DNA of 64,000 bases from Vibrio marinisediminis (GTDB taxonomy: Bacteria; Pseudomonadota; Gammaproteobacteria; Enterobacterales; Vibrionaceae). Every line of letters starts with the position of its first letter. The first letter of the stretch is position 1. A program made the position numbers and the translations under genes. The notes beneath the pieces are model-generated. The model worked only from the letters and a program-made list of their open reading frames with translations. It searched no databases and was not told the origin of the DNA. Of this stretch, positions 60,833 to 64,000 are shown one piece after another. The stretch is from positions 1-64,000 of the forward strand of contig NZ_JACFYF010000015.1 in assembly GCF_014050145.1 (NCBI RefSeq), written 5' to 3'.

Positions 60833-61222
60833 ATGGTAGCTGCGTTAGCTAGACCAGGACGAGAGCTTGCTAAGCGATTGTTAATGATCCAGTTTGGCGT
60901 GGTTACGTTAGTGGCAGTGGGAATGGCTGCAACTGTGGATTTTGAATGGGGAATTTCTGCACTAATTGGTGGCGGCATATTTGTCGTGGCTAATGCAGTG
61001 TTTGCTTTGTGTGCTTTCATGTTTAGTGGAGCTCGCGCGGCAAAGAAAGTGGCCGCATCGTTTTATACGGGTGAAACACTTAAAATCCTTATCACAGTCG
61101 CACTTTTTTCTTATGTCTACATGTATACACAGGTGGAACTTGTTCCCCTAAAACTAACCTATTTGCTGGCTCTAGGTATTAATATCTGTGCGCCAGTGCT
61201 ATTCATAAACAACAAAAAATAG
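60833..61222 (+). CDS. atpI: ATP synthase protein I
   Basis: 129 residues with four membrane helices. Non-essential assembly factor that assists c-ring formation and possibly Mg2+ handling. Start VAALARPGRELAKRLLMIQ and the glycine-rich SALIGGGIFVVANAVFALCAF resemble E. coli AtpI. First gene of the operon, eight bases before atpB. Confidence 0.92.
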   Translation: MVAALARPGRELAKRLLMIQFGVVTLVAVGMAATVDFEWGISALIGGGIFVVANAVFALCAFMFSGARAAKKVAASFYTGETLKILITVALFSYVYMYTQVELVPLKLTYLLALGINICAPVLFINNKK

Positions 61223-61227
61223 GATGA

Positions 61228-62043
<816 letters not shown>

Positions 62044-62075
62044 TTAATTTTTTAAGCTTTTTATTTGGGCACTAA

Positions 62076-62360
<285 letters not shown>

Positions 62361-62416
62361 TTAACAACTCTGTTAATTGTATTTTTGTAGTTGATTCTTA
62401 AAAGGGAGTAGCTGTT

Positions 62417-62887
62417 GTGAATATGAACGCAACTCTGCTAGGTCAAGCAATCTCGTTCGCTCTATTTGTGTGGTTCTGCATGAAATATGTATGGCCACCA
62501 TTGATGAGTGCAATTGAAGAACGTCAGAAGAAAATTGCTGACGGTCTACAAGCGGCAGAACGAGCTTCTAAAGACTTGGATCTAGCACAAGCCAACGCTT
62601 CTGATCAATTGAAAGAAGCGAAGCGCACAGCAACTGAGATCATTGAGCAAGCGAATAAGCGTAAAGCTCAAATTCTAGATGAGGCTCGCGAAGAAGCTCA
62701 GGCAGAACGCCAGAACATTCTTACTCAAGCTGAAGCTGAACTAGAAGCTGAACGCAACCGTGCGCGCGATGATCTGCGTAAACAAGTTGCAACTCTGGCT
62801 GTAGCTGGTGCTGAGAAAATCCTTGAGCGTACGATTGATATCAATGCGCAAAAAGATATTCTCGACAACATTACTGCAAAACTTTAA
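62417..62887 (+). CDS. atpF: F0F1 ATP synthase subunit b
   Basis: 156 residues from GTG 62417, the same length and start codon type as E. coli atpF. One membrane helix ([20 protein letters not shown], ~9-28), then a long charged coiled coil to the end: the peripheral stalk dimer holding F1. GGGAG lies nine bases upstream. Confidence 0.96.
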   Translation: MNMNATLLGQAISFALFVWFCMKYVWPPLMSAIEERQKKIADGLQAAERASKDLDLAQANASDQLKEAKRTATEIIEQANKRKAQILDEAREEAQAERQNILTQAEAELEAERNRARDDLRKQVATLAVAGAEKILERTIDINAQKDILDNITAKL

Positions 62888-62901
62888 GTCTGGGGGCGCA
62901 T

Positions 62902-63435
62902 ATGTCTGATTTGACTACTATCGCACGCCCCTATGCTAAAGCAGCTTTCGACTTTGCAGTGGAAAAAGACCAGCTTGACCAATGGGGTCAAATGCTATCT
63001 TTTTCTGCTGAAGTTGCCAAAAACCAACAAGTAAAAGAGCTGTTAACCAGCTCTATGTCTGCCGATAAACTGGCTGAAATATTTGTTGCTGTTTGTGGCG
63101 ATCAAGTGGATGCGCACGGTCAAAACCTGATGAAGGTAATGGCTGAGAATGGTCGTCTAACGGCTATTCCTGACGTTTGTGAGCAATTCTTCATATTGAA
63201 GAAAGAGCACGAGAAAGAAATTGATGTTGAAGTAATTTCAGCGTTTGAACTATCTGGTGAACAACTCGCAAATATCAGCAGCAAACTTGAGCTACGCCTA
63301 GAGCGTAAAGTGAAGCTGAATTGCAGTGTAGATGAGGCCCTACTTGGTGGGGTAATTATTCGAGCCGGAGACCTAGTCATCGATGACTCAGCGCGAGGTC
63401 GTTTGAACCGCCTGAGCGATGCATTGCAGTCTTAA
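62902..63435 (+). CDS. atpH: F0F1 ATP synthase subunit delta
   Basis: 177 residues. N-terminal helical domain ([17 protein letters not shown]) binds the top of F1; C-terminal part contacts subunit b. Ends [28 protein letters not shown], the OSCP/delta signature. Located 14 bp from atpF and 13 bp from atpA. Confidence 0.96.
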   Translation: MSDLTTIARPYAKAAFDFAVEKDQLDQWGQMLSFSAEVAKNQQVKELLTSSMSADKLAEIFVAVCGDQVDAHGQNLMKVMAENGRLTAIPDVCEQFFILKKEHEKEIDVEVISAFELSGEQLANISSKLELRLERKVKLNCSVDEALLGGVIIRAGDLVIDDSARGRLNRLSDALQS

Positions 63436-63448
63436 TGGGGATTGGAGC

Positions 63449-64000
63449 ATGCAACTTAATTCCACGGAAATTAGCGATCTAATCAAACAACGTATCGAAT
63501 CTTTCGAAGTTGTTAGTGAAGCTCGCAACGAGGGTACTATCGTATCGGTAAGCGATGGTATCATCCGCATTCACGGCCTAGCGGACGTGATGCAAGGTGA
63601 AATGATTGAATTACCGGGTGGCCGTTATGCACTAGCACTTAACCTTGAGCGTGACTCGGTTGGTGCGGTTGTAATGGGCCCATATGCTGACCTTAAGGAA
63701 GGCATGAAAGTTACAGGTACTGGTCGCATTCTTGAAGTGCCAGTTGGTCCAGAACTTCTAGGTCGCGTAGTGAATACACTAGGTGAGCCTATTGATGGTA
63801 AAGGTCCACTAGAAGCTAAATTGACTTCACCTGTAGAAGTTATCGCACCAGGTGTAATCGACCGTAAATCGGTAGATCAGCCTGTACAAACTGGTTACAA
63901 ATCAGTTGACTCAATGATCCCTATCGGTCGTGGTCAGCGTGAACTTGTTATCGGTGACCGTCAAACTGGTAAAACAGCGATGGCGATCGATGCGATCATC
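63449..64000 (+). CDS. atpA: F0F1 ATP synthase subunit alpha (partial, cut by window end)
   Basis: The first 184 codons from ATG 63449 with TTGGAG upstream; the gene runs off the right edge. N-terminal beta-barrel ([20 protein letters not shown]) and the start of the nucleotide-binding domain with P-loop GDRQTGKTA near residue 169. Alpha subunits alternate with beta in the F1 head and carry the non-catalytic nucleotide sites. Confidence 0.97.
   Translation, partial: MQLNSTEISDLIKQRIESFEVVSEARNEGTIVSVSDGIIRIHGLADVMQGEMIELPGGRYALALNLERDSVGAVVMGPYADLKEGMKVTGTGRILEVPVGPELLGRVVNTLGEPIDGKGPLEAKLTSPVEVIAPGVIDRKSVDQPVQTGYKSVDSMIPIGRGQRELVIGDRQTGKTAMAIDAII

Overview
The window is chromosomal DNA from a gammaproteobacterium of the genus Vibrio (or a very close relative). 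It covers the replication origin region of the larger chromosome. Evidence for Vibrio includes the order mnmE-mioC-oriC-mnmG-rsmG-parA-parB-atpIBEFHA, a separate dnaA-dnaN-recF-gyrB operon divided from rpmH-rnpA-yidD-yidC-mnmE by an amino-acid ABC transporter, the manganese exporter with its riboswitch beside glyQS, and an intact ilvGMEDA operon with its leader peptide. The species cannot be fixed by reading alone. Almost every gene is a conserved core gene. I see no insertion sequence, prophage, integron, CRISPR array or tRNA gene.

Layout. 1-382: promoters and leader of a ribosomal RNA operon running leftwards off the window. 383-8709: yrdA, then a leftward block (yrdB, aroE, hemF, tsaC) and a second one (yrdD, smg, dprA, a LysM protein), with rightward purEK between them under a PurR operator. 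8882-14727: def, fmt, rsmB, trkA, trkH. 14745-22103: a hemolysin III-type membrane protein, a Spo0M-like protein, a 0.7 kb gap with possible small genes, yihD, ccoG, srkA, dsbA and a DUF2860-type outer-membrane protein. 22146-23669: comM. 23863-30490: ilvL leader and ilvGMEDA. 30699-36696: an AcuI-type reductase, a LysR regulator, a candidate structured RNA, tusA, a small membrane protein, an orphan solute-binding protein resembling the Vibrio chitobiose-binding protein, and a riboswitch-controlled manganese exporter. 37129-41596: glyQS and avtA. 41710-48729: small heat-shock protein, then gyrB-recF-dnaN-dnaA. 49132-55951: ABC transporter, rpmH-rnpA-yidD-yidC, mnmE, mioC. 55990-56400: oriC. 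56426 to the end: mnmG, rsmG, parAB and the ATP synthase operon, cut inside atpA.

How the parts work together. Chromosome replication and segregation are represented by oriC, DnaA, the sliding clamp, RecF, gyrase B, ParA/ParB and a near-consensus parS inside recF. Ribosome and tRNA function is served by rRNA and tRNA modification enzymes (RsmB, RsmG, MnmE/MnmG, TsaC, TusA), Fmt/Def, GlyQS, L34 and RNase P protein. Membrane insertion and energy are covered by YidD/YidC and F0F1 ATPase. DprA and ComM belong to natural transformation.

Most unusual points: (1) a roughly 300-nt candidate structured RNA at 33224-32919 on the minus strand, with its own promoter-like sequence and intrinsic terminator; (2) a sigma-32-type promoter for the small heat-shock gene whose -35 lies in a perfect inverted repeat, followed by a long leader; (3) a 24-bp perfect palindrome upstream of the hemolysin III-type gene; (4) an 84-bp palindromic repeat behind gyrB; (5) possible unannotated small genes at 16591-16865; (6) the parS-like site in recF. 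None of these amounts to a proven new system; the RNA at 33 kb is the strongest candidate.
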